Source: Lojkania enalia
Lineage: Eukaryota; Ascomycota; Dothideomycetes; Pleosporales
Reading direction: 5' to 3'
Length of the DNA: 64,000 nt
Assembly: GCA_010094045.1 (NCBI GenBank)
Contig: ML986710.1
Span: forward strand, 62,001-126,000
Shown here: positions 11,720 to 27,479 of the stretch, piece after piece
Layout of the letters: each line of letters begins with the position of its first letter
Numbering within the stretch: the stretch's first letter is position 1
The notes under the pieces: model-generated
What the model was told of the DNA's origin: nothing
Databases searched by the model: none
What the model saw: only the letters and a program-made list of their open reading frames with translations
Made by a program: the position numbers and the translations under genes

Positions 11720-14700
11720 TCCAGTTGAACATCAGGATTTGAACAAGGACAGTGTGGAAATGGGAGTGTGTTATTGCGAGACTGTGAAGTAGATGGCAAG
11801 GCTAGATAAAGCGGAACATGTATTGCGTTATTGTTCTACGTGTCAGAAGCCAGGCAGTAGACCGTATAGTTATAATCAGATTTGCCGGTCGATATATTCA
11901 AGATTATTGCCGGGGAGGAGAAGGTAGGGTGTCATAAGTACCGAGGTGCTAGCGGTGAGTTTTCCTCTTCCGAGTTGAATGATCTGTGGAGGATCGGAGT
12001 CAGTGGGGGAGTGGTGCTAATTAGTGATAGGTAAATTTATGGAGTGCTTCTTCTACAAGATTTATACTAATCACAACTATCTTCAAGAAGTTATGCAGAA
12101 AAGGTTATTGTTCGGATGGTATTGCTTGAGGGTAGAGAGAAGATGCCGGCTACTAGAGAGACATTTGAAGAAGGGAGATTGAGCTGGGTGAGATAGTTAG
12201 ATAAGGAACTTCCGAATATACATGAGTGTGTGGTGAGAGTGATAATAGGCATTTAAAATAATTGAGGGTGGAAACTCTAAGAAAGCGGATAGGCAGTGTT
12301 GGGAGCTGCCCTCTACTTCCAAGTATCAAGATTCAAGGATTGAGGTGAGTCTAGAAGATTCAGACTAAGTGATGATAATATTTAGAGGGAACAAGATTGA
12401 TTAGAAATATAATAGGGTTCGCAGAATCTCGCAAGTATCTTGAGGTTCCGAAGGAGAAAAAATGACTTACATGATCTGCTTATCAGGAAGCCCGAAAAAG
12501 TATATAAAAAGAAATTGGGAATCGCATTCGAAATTGGTGCTTCATTATACAATCGAAGGCATTTGATCTGCAACAGAGTAATATCTTACTGGATGGTTAT
12601 TTGCACGGCAGGCAAAGTCGCACAACTCGCCGCAAGCTCCCTCAGTGTTTAGTTGTGAAACTTTTCAGATTGCCCTATAGGTTTCTGTATCAAGGCGCAC
12701 AGATTCAATGTAAGTGATACTGACTTCAATGTTTCTCATAATCCTGTATTTTGGATATAGTTGGCTATACAAGGTTATGTACCAGTCAACTTTTCCTCGT
12801 GAATGGAAGAATGTCTCGTTATTTTTTTGACTCTTAGAGGAGTTGCGCAACCGGAAACATGGAGATCCGTGCCATGCCGACTTTACCGCAGTCTTGATGT
12901 TTGGACACCTTGGACGTGACACATGGCGATGTCGTCTCAGTTGTCCGCTAAGTCCGTGGTGACGGAGCTGCTGAGGGTTTAGCAGCCGCAACAACGGACT
13001 GCACGTACTCATGGTATCACAACTGCTTGGAATGTGATTTTGGTGTCGTCTGATATCAAAACAGTCCCAGTTAGAATAGTTTCTATATTATCGCATGCTG
13101 GAGTGAAGCCCTGCGGTTCGAATCGTCGGCACGACCTGGATACCGAGTTACTAACACTCGGAAAGACTAAAATGTCGTGCGGAAAGGAAGACGAATGGAG
13201 AAATGAACTTGTAAGAATAAATTATTCTACATATTTTGTGCACATCATGTCATTCGCTGAGTTTGATGGATGTTGGGACGTGGAATCGGAAACTGGTCCT
13301 ATCGGCCGGGATCAAGATCCTGTGCTACTCTATCTCGTGTTTTGCGTGCGGGCTCAACGAGGCTGTAGAAGGGGTAGTTAAAATTGAGAGCTGAAAACAG
13401 CAAGCCTTGCAACTGTCTGAGCGAGACCGCAGTGGTACAGGAGGGCGGTCAAGAAGCGTGCGCAAATTCGTTCAAACAGCACAGCGACAATCGCGAATGA
13501 GATAGGAAGAGGAAAAAAGAAGGGTAGGCTCCAAGGGATAGTACATGTAATTTCAGTAGCTTACGAGTACCGCAAAATATAAAATAGATTGCGGTACTGT
13601 CTTCAGGGATGTGAGGTCGACGAGAGAAGGCATAGCCCAGCTGGCTGGGGGAAACCATCTCCATAGCGTCTTGAAAAGAGGATTTCGAATGTCAAAGAGG
13701 TCGAAACTCTCTTTCTATTCATTTTTTGCTATTGCACAACTCGTCGCAATCGTTGAATGCTCCAAGGCGTCTCCCGAAACAGCAAGAGAAATGTATCGGC
13801 GTCAATAGCAAGTGGCTGGCGGGTGCGTCACAGCATCCTGACACAAGATCTCATATAGAGGCTCTTGAGGCTCTGTGAGACGTTCCGTGATTTTCAGGGC
13901 GTGCTGATCATTGCATCACCTTCAAAGCAAAATTAGAGTCTTTATCGATATGATCTTTGAGATCTCCATCATATGATCTCATAGAAAGCGCACAAAAAAA
14001 GAAAAGGGGAGGACGAGTCTGCAGCATCGCAATTTGATGCAACGCCAGTGGCGTCACGCCTCTTGAGTCCTGAGACTGACTCCGGCCATTGCAATAATGT
14101 GACAAACAAAAAGCTAATACGGCATTCTAAAGATGTTTTTCTCTCTGCTTCCAAATCAAAGGACTAGGGCGTTTGAAAGGCGCCGCATCTGATCAATGAT
14201 CAATGTAACCGTTACCCCTCCATGCCCCTCCCCAGTTGTCGCAGTCAACCGCGCCTCACCGGCCCCTCTATTGACGCCTATCAACCATCGCCAAGCAGCA
14301 TCAGGGGCTGCGAAAGCGGTCGATGCGGCGAAATGCAGGGTTTGTGTGGCGTCTCATCGGCGCTCGCCAAAGTACCGCCATCGCTGGAGACCGCGGCTAG
14401 GGCCAGGCACATGACGGTCCCCATTGGCCAACCCCTAGCTAGGCCGCATACCTGTGCTAATCTGATACAATAGTCCCCACACTTGTTTTATGAAACAGAT
14501 TAAAGATTGAAGGGGGGAAGGTTCCTGGCCAGTCATGAGGATCCAGAGTCAAAACAGGAGTGCTTTAGGTGGCTGTGAGAGGTCGCACTGGGCCAACCAC
14601 CTTGCCACCCCTAGAGATTGAAGACGCGGAGATTGAGTCAAGGCCTTCTTTTGAGTAGTAGGTGGGTCGATGTAAGGAGTGCTTAAGCTGACTTGCAGAC

Positions 14701-15076
14701 CACTTTACCACTCCTATTTCCTACTTCCATCCGCGAGTTTCTCTTCTCTCTTCCATCGTCACTCTTTCTTGGTCCTCTCTTGGATAGCAGGGGCAACTTT
14801 CAAATTCATTCTTTCACCGCTTTGTTTTTCTCCACCAAGACTCTTTGTTAGAGCATTACATTCATTGGCAGCCGGCTCTATTGTTAGCAACAAAACCACT
14901 TTTTTTTATCGAATAAGCAAACACCTAGTGTGTTAACGTCACAAACGATTGAGATCATATCAGACAGATCTTCTGCGAAGAGTTGTGTTTGCCAACTATT
15001 ACATTTTCAATATCTGACTGCATACCCGCGGATCCTTTACAGCCGTCTTCATTGTGATCAGCATACGACATCCACC
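11720..15076. other. gene-poor tract and upstream region of the Crh gene
   Basis: I find no supported gene. Around 11,790-12,300 there are short coding-like pieces with stops, which may be a decayed gene, but nothing identifiable. From about 14,690 to 14,900 the plus strand is rich in CT runs, as in promoters and leaders of highly expressed fungal genes; this precedes the Crh-type gene at 15077. Confidence 0.4.
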
Positions 15077-16405
15077 ATGCGATTCTCCTACCTCCCTGCA
15101 TTAGGCCTTGCAGGCTTTACCGTAGCTCAAACCTTCACCGACTGCAATCCAATGGAGAAGGACTGCCCTAACGACCCGGCTATGTCAAAGAATTTTGATA
15201 CCAGCTTCACTGCTGGCGCCGCCAATGTCAAGGGCTGGAAGCAGACTGCTGGGGCCCTCACCTACGGCAAGGAGGGCGCCCAGTTCACAATCAACAAGCA
15301 AGGTGATGCTCCAACGATTCAGTCCGAGGGATATGTCTTCTTCGGCTACGTTGAGGTCAAGATGAAGGCGTCCCCCGGTCAAGGTATCATTTCCTCAATT
15401 GTTCTCCAATCTGAGGACCTGGATGAAGTGGACTGGGAGTTCCTTGGCGGGTTTGATAGTAAGGTGCAAATGAACTATTTCGGTAAAGGAAACACTACGA
15501 CTTACGACCGTATGATCGAAGCTCCTGTTGCCAATGCTCAACAACAGTTCCACACCTATGCTTTGAACTGGACCTCCTCATCTCTCATCTACCTGATTGA
15601 TGGACAACCGGTCCGCACGCTTAACTATGCCGACGCAAACGGCGGCAAGAACTACCCGCAAACTCCATCCACTGTTCGCATCGGTATATGGGCTGGCGGG
15701 GACGAGAACAATGAGCCCGGAGTTATTGAATGGGCGGGCGGGAAAACTGACTACTCGAAAGCACCCTTTACGATGACAGTTGCGAGCGTAAAGGTCATCA
15801 ACTACAACCCGGGTACCGAGTATAAATGGGCCGACAAATCCGGCAGCTTCGAATCTATAGAGGTAATTGGGAAGGACAACGAAGCTGGCGCCCCGCAAAA
15901 TAGCCAAGTCCTCACCCCTTCCGCTACGGCTACTGGTGGGCTTCTTCAGAGCGAGATCAATATCCCCACCAACACTGGCGGTCAATTCGCTCCCTACCCA
16001 ACTATTTCTGCCAGCGAGTCCTGCGGTAAGGACTATCCTTCCTCAACCGGCGCGCCTCAGCCGAGCAATGGCACAGACTGCTCATGTGGTATTGCAACAG
16101 TCACCGTCACTGGCACACCGCCACCGGAGACGCCCGCAATAACCCTGCAATCTTCTGCACTCCCTGTGGAATCTAGCTCCGTAACATTTATTGCGCCACC
16201 CGCTTCTTCGCTTCCCCCGTACCCCACTAGCGGCTTGATCACAGAGACAGCACCTGCTCCAAGCGTCCCGCTCCCAACTGGGACTGGAGTACCGGCCGTC
16301 CCTACGACATCAAGCCCGGTCGAGTTCCCCGGCGCTGCAGCATCGATAAAAGGTGCCGGGGCTATGTTCGGCTTGGTTGCGGGTGTGATGCTGTTTGCGT
16401 TTTAA
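15077..16405 (+). CDS. Crh-type GH16 chitin-glucan transglycosylase, GPI-anchored
   Basis: Single-exon gene for 442 aa. Proteins of this family (Crh1/Utr2 in yeast) join chitin to beta-glucan in the cell wall. N-terminal signal peptide (MRFSYLPALGLAGFTVAQ). The GH16 domain spans about residues 20-290 and has the catalytic motif DEVDWEFLG, in which the two glutamates act as nucleophile and acid/base. A cysteine pair close to the N-terminus (DCNPMEKDC) is usual for Crh enzymes. A Ser/Thr/Pro-rich, probably O-glycosylated stalk follows, and the protein ends in a hydrophobic tail (MFGLVAGVMLFAF) expected to be replaced by a GPI anchor. The start ATG at 15077 has a good context (CCACCATGC); the frame is open further upstream (to 14930), but that stretch lacks a signal peptide. 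Confidence 0.93.
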   Translation: MRFSYLPALGLAGFTVAQTFTDCNPMEKDCPNDPAMSKNFDTSFTAGAANVKGWKQTAGALTYGKEGAQFTINKQGDAPTIQSEGYVFFGYVEVKMKASPGQGIISSIVLQSEDLDEVDWEFLGGFDSKVQMNYFGKGNTTTYDRMIEAPVANAQQQFHTYALNWTSSSLIYLIDGQPVRTLNYADANGGKNYPQTPSTVRIGIWAGGDENNEPGVIEWAGGKTDYSKAPFTMTVASVKVINYNPGTEYKWADKSGSFESIEVIGKDNEAGAPQNSQVLTPSATATGGLLQSEINIPTNTGGQFAPYPTISASESCGKDYPSSTGAPQPSNGTDCSCGIATVTVTGTPPPETPAITLQSSALPVESSSVTFIAPPASSLPPYPTSGLITETAPAPSVPLPTGTGVPAVPTTSSPVEFPGAAASIKGAGAMFGLVAGVMLFAF

Positions 16406-20717
<4,312 letters not shown>

Positions 20718-21651
20718 GTAAGCTTCGTTGAGAGCTAGGCGGGTGGATACAGAAGCGATGTTCGTGTATTTCGAATTCGATTCGTGTAAGCTTTATGGAT
20801 TATGAGTCCGCGATGGGACCGGAGCACGGGCGATAGTGGGGTGTGTCTGGGATACCACGGTTTTATACAATGGCGTTTAGGTTTAATGCAAATAGTTTCA
20901 CAATAATTTCTCTCCGATTGGAATTCTGTCCCAATTTGTACCATATCAAGGCTGTTTTGAAGTGGATACCTAGAAGTTCTAATTCAATTCGCCCACACTT
21001 TTGTCGAAGAAATGCTATCGGTCCTGAAGTAGCTCACAGCAGCTACACCAGATTGCCTTTTCGCTCAATACAATGACTAGTAGCATATATTTTCGCCCTC
21101 GCAGCTAAATACCGTACATCTAATTGGTTACAACCACCAAGCGCTTCTCGGCGTCCTACAGCGCCGTATTCCTCTGTAGGCAGTGCGCTATAGGATGACA
21201 AATGAAAGTTGATTCACTGTGCCCGACACCACAAAAGCAGAAAACCGCCCTCCTCAGACCCATTTTCGCAACAAACGCTTTCCAGATCTGACTCTCTCTA
21301 GCACTTTTCCCTGTCATGCATGGCATCATTCTCCAACTGCTCCATCCCGGACTAGCTGGATAGGAAGTAGGCGATGATCAAGGATGACTAGTACTAGGAA
21401 GGTTGTGAGAAGAGGAGGAAGATAGGAAGGGAGTGGAGTGTCACCAATTTGCTATCTCTTTTCTGCAGAGCACCCTTCAAATTGGCAGGCAAAACATTCA
21501 AAAGGGAATAATTCGAACCGGTCTAGCGTGCGAGTTTGCCGCATGAATAGTCTACTCCTCCGCGTTTTTCCAAAATAGACGTCCCAACCACACAATAGGC
21601 AGAAAGAGGGGTCGTTTGAATTGTCACTGGTCTATCGCTTCGATGATGAGA
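20718..21651. other. intergenic, no gene seen
   Basis: Downstream of SMC3; no frame with a recognisable product. Confidence 0.4.
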
Positions 21652-21812
21652 TGTAAGCTCAGGTCACGTGCCTGGTCAGCTGTGCAGCCCTTGACTAAGC
21701 AGTCTCATGTACTATATATTCCCCCGCCGTACCTTGACCGAGAGGTGAAGGGACCTCATCAATACATCCATCTATACGACCCTATACAGTCTCCACCCCC
21801 CTCCTGCTTACA
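21652..21812 (-). mobile_element. solo-LTR-like element, family B copy 2
   Basis: A 161-bp copy in reverse orientation. Plus-strand ends are TGTAAG and CTTACA, flanked by a perfect 5-bp duplication TGAGA (21647-21651 and 21813-21817). Very close to copy 3 (33251-33410), including the GAGAGGTCAAGG-type centre, and more distant from copy 1. Confidence 0.8.
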
Positions 21813-23009
21813 TGAGAGGCAGCTAATGAACTTTGTTGTCATAGTCGTCTGTCAACGCATGAAAGTTTCATATTCGCAGACTATCCCGAGGAACTGCTTC
21901 GTTGGCACAATTATCGCTTTGTGATTCCAACCTATCTCAAATCCCTTCCATTCACTGCCCCTGCTAATGGTAGATCAAGCAATCTTTACCGTTTGTCACT
22001 GGGAGAGGTTGTGCTAATAGGACAACCCTGTTCCTCGACAATTAAGGCAGAGATTCTAATCTCAGGAAGGCGACTCTGATTGAGGATCTACAAGCACCGC
22101 AGCGCCAACTCATTCCACATATTCTTTGGAGATGCCTATGTCTGTTTGAAAACTACTCATTTGACATTCGGAAACCTCTTTTTCAGGATCCCCTAAAACT
22201 CCCTCATCACACCGTATCGAGTCTTTGCTAGAACAGGCTCGCATTACCAGATTTCTGGCAAAAAATATATGTTGTCATCCATGCTTTGATCATAAGTAAT
22301 TTCTATATTCTGCACGTGTGCTAGGGAAGACAAGTCGTACGATGCAAAGCCAGCATGGCTGCCTTCGAATAGCTAGCGTCCTTGGATAGAGAAGTAAGCA
22401 TCTAGGAGCGCCCAAAATATTGGAAGCTTCGATTCCGAGGGCACAATGCAAGCGCATGACCTAAAAAAGGGCTGGGGCAGGGCAGAAGTCAAGGATGCAA
22501 AGCTGAAGCTCGACGGGAAGGTTGCAGAATTGTGAGAACGAAGAGGTTTAAGATATATTAAATGAGGAGCACTGGGTTGAACGTAGAAATGAAATGGAAT
22601 GCGTTCCTCTCAGCGATGCGTCACATAACGGTTCATGTTCAAAGGCTTTGTCCAAGGTGGTTTGGGGATCGGGGCAAGTTGACTGCAGACAGTTTCTGGT
22701 GATAGTATGGAGATAGTTGTCTTAGGGCTCCGGCTCTCAAGTTCTTATTTGGTCCGAGTCTTCAGGATTCTGTCCCTCCTTTCCATTTACCATATCAAGC
22801 CTGCGATATCGATGCAGAACACCGTATGATCAAACTCTTAAGGCTGAGGTCAGCGCATTGGTTAATATGATGACTAATTACAGCTGACTAACCCTCCATG
22901 TGACCCAACGTTCCCCTGAACTCCGTAAGATCTCCTAAGACCTCATGACTCGTTGTTCTTTCGATATTTCCTTAAAAAGTCTCAAAGGCATACCAGGAGG
23001 GCTCAAACT
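21813..23009. other. intergenic, no gene seen
   Basis: Upstream region of the single-exon regulator gene at 23010; no coding region recognised. Confidence 0.4.
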
Positions 23010-24434
23010 ATGGCTCCCAGAACAAAAGCATGCGCCGTATGTCGGAAGAGGCGCATAAAATGCGATGCGACACTCCCGCAATGCCTCATGTGCATTCGCA
23101 CTGGAAAGGAATGCCCAGGACCAATTGATGGACCACTCATCATCGATATGACCAAATTCGCAATGCATAAAAGCAAGAAGAAAACGGAGCGCAATCCTAA
23201 AGCGCGGCAAATATCTCTTGACACAATATCCGAACCTATAAATCCGGCCTATTGCATGCATTCTGAACGGCTTCTGGACACACCCTTAAAGCTCTGCACC
23301 CAGGTCTCGCAAGCCGCCACGGTCACAGAAGCTTTCTACGCAAATTTTCTGAGCTATTTTGCATCCACGGGGGAGAGGATTGATTTACAGAATCGGCAGA
23401 CTTGGCTCCATCAACTCCCGTTCTTATCATCTGATGGCAGTAATCATGCCCTAACACTCGCACTCCGTGCGACAGCAAACGTATACTGTGGTGTAGAAGC
23501 TTCAAACACTGCCGTTGTACAAGAGGGCTATCGTCTATACGGTGAGGCACTAAAAGCCCACTCAATCAAATTAACTCGTCATGCGAGGCTCAAGGAGAAA
23601 GGAGAGGCGGAGATTACGGTGCATATGATTAGCACGAGTTTGATGCTTTCTCTTTTTGAGCTCCTGAGAGCGACAACTGCGGACGCGTACCGTGAACATG
23701 TGTATGGCGCCGCGAAGATGCTGGAGGCTACGGGACCGGGACAGTGTCTCCATGGGGTTTTGTGTCAGCTGTTTTATCATATTAGGACTCAGATGGCGTT
23801 TGTGTATCTAACGAGTCAGAAGGGGTTAAGGGAGAGGTTAAAGGTAAGGAAAATTATGCAGGAGACTCTGCAGTACGGGCGATGGCCACTGTTTCAGAGA
23901 CTTATCAGCCATGTTGCGGAGTTAGCGGAAGTTTATGTGAAGAATGGTGATGTAAGGGAAGGGAAAGAGCAGATGATTGATTTGACGAGGTATGGAAGGC
24001 TAAAAGCCGATGTGGAGGCGCTGTGGCTAGAATATGAGAACACGGCCGAGGAGCGAGGTGAAAGGCTTGAATGGAGGAACGAGCATGGGGAAAAAGTGTT
24101 TAGGGATGGGTTCACGGCGCTTAGTGTCGCATATTTTAGCACCGCGAGGATCCTGTTTGAAGTTCTAGCTCCAAGGTTCGCAGCTACATTCCTTGATATG
24201 ACCGACCATTACCAAAATATTCTGGACTGCGCAACTTATCTCTGCGCTCTACGCATTGGCTGTGCGTATATACGTATGGCGACCCCTCTTTATCTCGTTG
24301 CGTTACATAGTCCGAGGGAGGAGCAGAGGAGAAAGGCAAAGGATGTGTTTATGGAATGGAAGGATGGGACAATGGCGGGAGTTAGCGTTATAGCGCTGGA
24401 GGCTATTGGGAAAAGGGTAGGCGAGATGATGTAG
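23010..24434 (+). CDS. Zn2Cys6 transcription factor, single exon
   Basis: A 474-aa nuclear regulator. The Zn2Cys6 cluster starts at residue 8 (CAVCRKRRIKC then CLMCIRTGKEC) with C-x2-C-x6-C-x6-C-x2-C-x6-C spacing. The rest resembles the alpha-helical C-terminal region of small fungal regulators often annotated as fungal-specific transcription factor domain proteins. Start set at the ATG at 23010 because the cluster then begins immediately, as is usual; the frame is open to an earlier ATG at 22953, which would add 19 residues. No biosynthetic gene lies beside it, so the target is unknown. Confidence 0.88.
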   Translation: MAPRTKACAVCRKRRIKCDATLPQCLMCIRTGKECPGPIDGPLIIDMTKFAMHKSKKKTERNPKARQISLDTISEPINPAYCMHSERLLDTPLKLCTQVSQAATVTEAFYANFLSYFASTGERIDLQNRQTWLHQLPFLSSDGSNHALTLALRATANVYCGVEASNTAVVQEGYRLYGEALKAHSIKLTRHARLKEKGEAEITVHMISTSLMLSLFELLRATTADAYREHVYGAAKMLEATGPGQCLHGVLCQLFYHIRTQMAFVYLTSQKGLRERLKVRKIMQETLQYGRWPLFQRLISHVAELAEVYVKNGDVREGKEQMIDLTRYGRLKADVEALWLEYENTAEERGERLEWRNEHGEKVFRDGFTALSVAYFSTARILFEVLAPRFAATFLDMTDHYQNILDCATYLCALRIGCAYIRMATPLYLVALHSPREEQRRKAKDVFMEWKDGTMAGVSVIALEAIGKRVGEMM

Positions 24435-26548
24435 GGGTTGGCAGATGTAGAGAAGAGCGGAATAGAGATAAGAGATCTTCCATGAAGTGGGTGGGAGCTT
24501 AAAGATTGGGTTGGACATATGTATTGATATGGGCCCGGTGTGTATTCGTATCTATGTGTGGCTGGTTTTGATCATGAAGGAAGTTTGAACGACTGGTTAA
24601 TGACATTTATGTCGCCTATTATACGATACTGAGGCTGGATGCACTGGTACATCGCATCTACTTGTTTACTTAGTTATCGCGGAGAACGTGGTCAAGCCCG
24701 AGCTCTTCTAACTCCTTGTTTGTGATTCTTGCATGAAAACGCTATGCTCGACATTTAATGCTTGCCAATTGTGATCATCAAGCCTTTGAGTTCAAAGAAT
24801 GTACGCTTAAGGTATCTCTCTACCCCCATCAGATGTGCATTATATAAGTACACAAAGTGGTATAGTAAGTGCGTTTGCAAGAAGGTTAAACATCCATAAA
24901 ACTATATTCTTATTTCATTCGTCAAGCAATGGAAGTCTGCAATTATCTAAGTATAATGCCATTCTGTGCAATGCGTCTGTATAAATACGCTCAGTCCCCG
25001 TAGCCTTTCAATCAAAAATTAATGAAGGATTCATTCCTAGTCTCTGGGTAAGGCCATACTCTTATGATGATGCCCAAATCTAAGATTTTTGATAGCTTTC
25101 ACCTGGCTTAAAACCTAGGGGTATCAAAAAACAGTGAAGAACTATATTGATTGTTGTAGGATGGTAGTTAGACGCCTCATATCCAAAGATATCCATGTAC
25201 AAGGCTGTACCATATAGGGTAAGTACTTAGCACTAACGGTCACATTATTCGTGTGAAATGCTAACCTAAGTGCCTTTATTAGCTCGTGCTACGTGATTTT
25301 GAAGTGGAAATGTTTATAAAAGCTTATTATGTAATTACCTAATAATTAGGCCCCCCCACCCCGAAAAAAAAAAATTGGAGAGAGAGATCTAGGGGAAAAT
25401 AATTCAACAAGTTAATGAACATGGAACGTGGGCCATAATTACGCAATCGCCATAGAAATTGCTCCAATACTCTCATATTGGCCGAAACTTGTAGCTTTGG
25501 AGACAACGGTTTCTATAATATTACTTGTGATGTGGAACCTTGCATATTCTCAAAAGAGAATAGCCCCACAGTATCGAATTCCACCTCTTCAGGTATTTGA
25601 GCGAGGTAGGTTTTTACAAACTGCTTAAACTCATGCACCTCATCTTCACTTTGTTTTTGCAGTAGATAAACTAAAGTCACGTAGAATGCTAGGTGGTCAT
25701 GATTGGGAAATCTAATTCCATTTTTTTCTGAAAGTTAACCTTGGACTTTTTAGGGTGCTCGGGCTGCCGCGTCTGTTGAAGGATATGGGTTTACGCCTAT
25801 ACTATAGTCGGTCTGTGAGCAACTCTTGGCGACTTCCATGCGACACGGAGGTTAGATATTAGGATCTAGGTCCACTTCTTCTACTTGCCCAATGGCGTGC
25901 TGCAGCTGATCATCGTATAACCCTGCCAGCCCCAGGAATTTAACTGACTCGAAGTCTTTTCTAGGCATGACTTCCTGTGCTCGTTTTTGGTTACGAACAC
26001 AAATGAAGGCAGTTATGCGCTAGCTGATGACAGCGAGTAGAGCTTCCTTCTGGTAGAGCGCGGATAGTGTATGCTGGCTTAATCCTTGGCACAAATTGGT
26101 GACGAAAGGTCTTTAGTTGGAATCTTGACGGAGAGGATGTATGAATGAATGTATTAAGTGCGCCTTGCTACCGCCTTTGGGATTACATTCCTTCATCGTT
26201 TTAGCCGGGAGTTGATGTTCGGCCACGATTTCCATAAGGCTGGGGACTGTAATGGAAAAAACATTTAACAGCAGAGATTTGCTACAAGCCACAAACCTCG
26301 CCAGATGGAGCAACGTAGATTACAGCAAGAAAAAAACTACACATAGCTCCTAGGTCTTATATTCTCATGTCCTAATGAATAGAAACCGGGCTGAGACTAT
26401 TGAATACTCCTTCGGCGCCTACTTGAGGTCAGAAAATACAACTGCTAGCCGACTTGGATCACTAGGCACATATAACAAAATATCTTAATACCGCCTAGCA
26501 AGGTCAAAGAGAAATAGGTATACCACTCAAAGGCGTGCCGTGACGTTC
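24435..26548. other. gene-poor tract
   Basis: No recognised gene. A short low-complexity stretch lies at about 25350-25378, a run of C followed by a run of A. The remaining frames are shorter than 70 codons on either strand. Confidence 0.4.
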
Positions 26549-26697
26549 TGTCGCGTATCAGGGAGCATCAATTGCTGAGGCAAATATTGATGTATTGAAG
26601 GAGGGTAAGTGGCCTGCTTCGGCAGAAGCTGGCGATGGCGAGACTATATAGGCCTGAAAACAGACCAACTATAATAGGATAGTAGAAACATGTGACA
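26549..26697 (+). mobile_element. solo-LTR-like element, family A copy 2
   Basis: A 149-bp copy from TGTCGCG to GTGACA with a perfect 5-bp duplication CGTTC (26544-26548 and 26698-26702). By eye it differs from copy 4 (36794-36942) at a single base, so both are young insertions. Confidence 0.85.
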
Positions 26698-27479
26698 CGT
26701 TCTACCGTCCTTATCTAATTTCTATTCCATATCCTTAACCGGACCCGACTCACAGTCTAGACCTGTTGCCTAATTTCTCGGCATCGGCGAATCCTAGCAT
26801 TGGTAACGACGCACACGCCAATAGCAACACAAGAGCGATCCTTGTAATCGTAAGCTGCCTGCAGTGTGGCGGAGCAACCGATATTCTCAGGCGACGATCT
26901 TGAACACTACTATCCCCTTATAACGGTTCATATTGGCCGCTCTGTTGTCAAATATTAATCGCTAGATTTATCTATGTCCCTGTATAAGGATTTTCAGTTA
27001 CTACTGCAATAAGGAAGCAAGCTAGGTATATGTAGTCTAGTCGCAGCCTTCGCCGGAAACGGTGTTGGCCCCTGAACCTGGGGCAAAGGATTGTTGAACT
27101 GCCGGGTTTAAACTTCCGCCACTGATGGATGCAAATAAAGAGACTCTAAGTAATTCAAATCAATAACCGGCCGCCAGAAGTGTGCTTTGGGAGTCTCCTT
27201 ATCTTGTCAGCGAACGTTTATGAACCTCGTCCGAGCTAGTCACGACATTCCTTTGCAGAGGATCGCAACACAAGCTAATGAGTGTAAATTGATATAAAGA
27301 CATAATAAAGTTTCTATCTCTGATAGGACCGCTAGAAATACTACTCAGTCTCTCACCCTTGCGCTGAAGGTTTCGTCCGAATCAAAGCATATAGCAAATC
27401 TTCAGCTGAAATTCCTGATATTTTATGATCTAGTCGTCTAAATCCCGCTGATCACCGACCCCTACAGCCAAATCGGTAG
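26698..27479. other. intergenic upstream of the NLR remnant
   Basis: No frame that I can name. The stretch may include the decayed 5' end of the NLR-like gene. Confidence 0.35.

Noticed and set aside
13100..13130. B-box-like GGTTCGAATC.
   Set aside because: No A-box lies at the proper distance upstream, so no tRNA can be folded.
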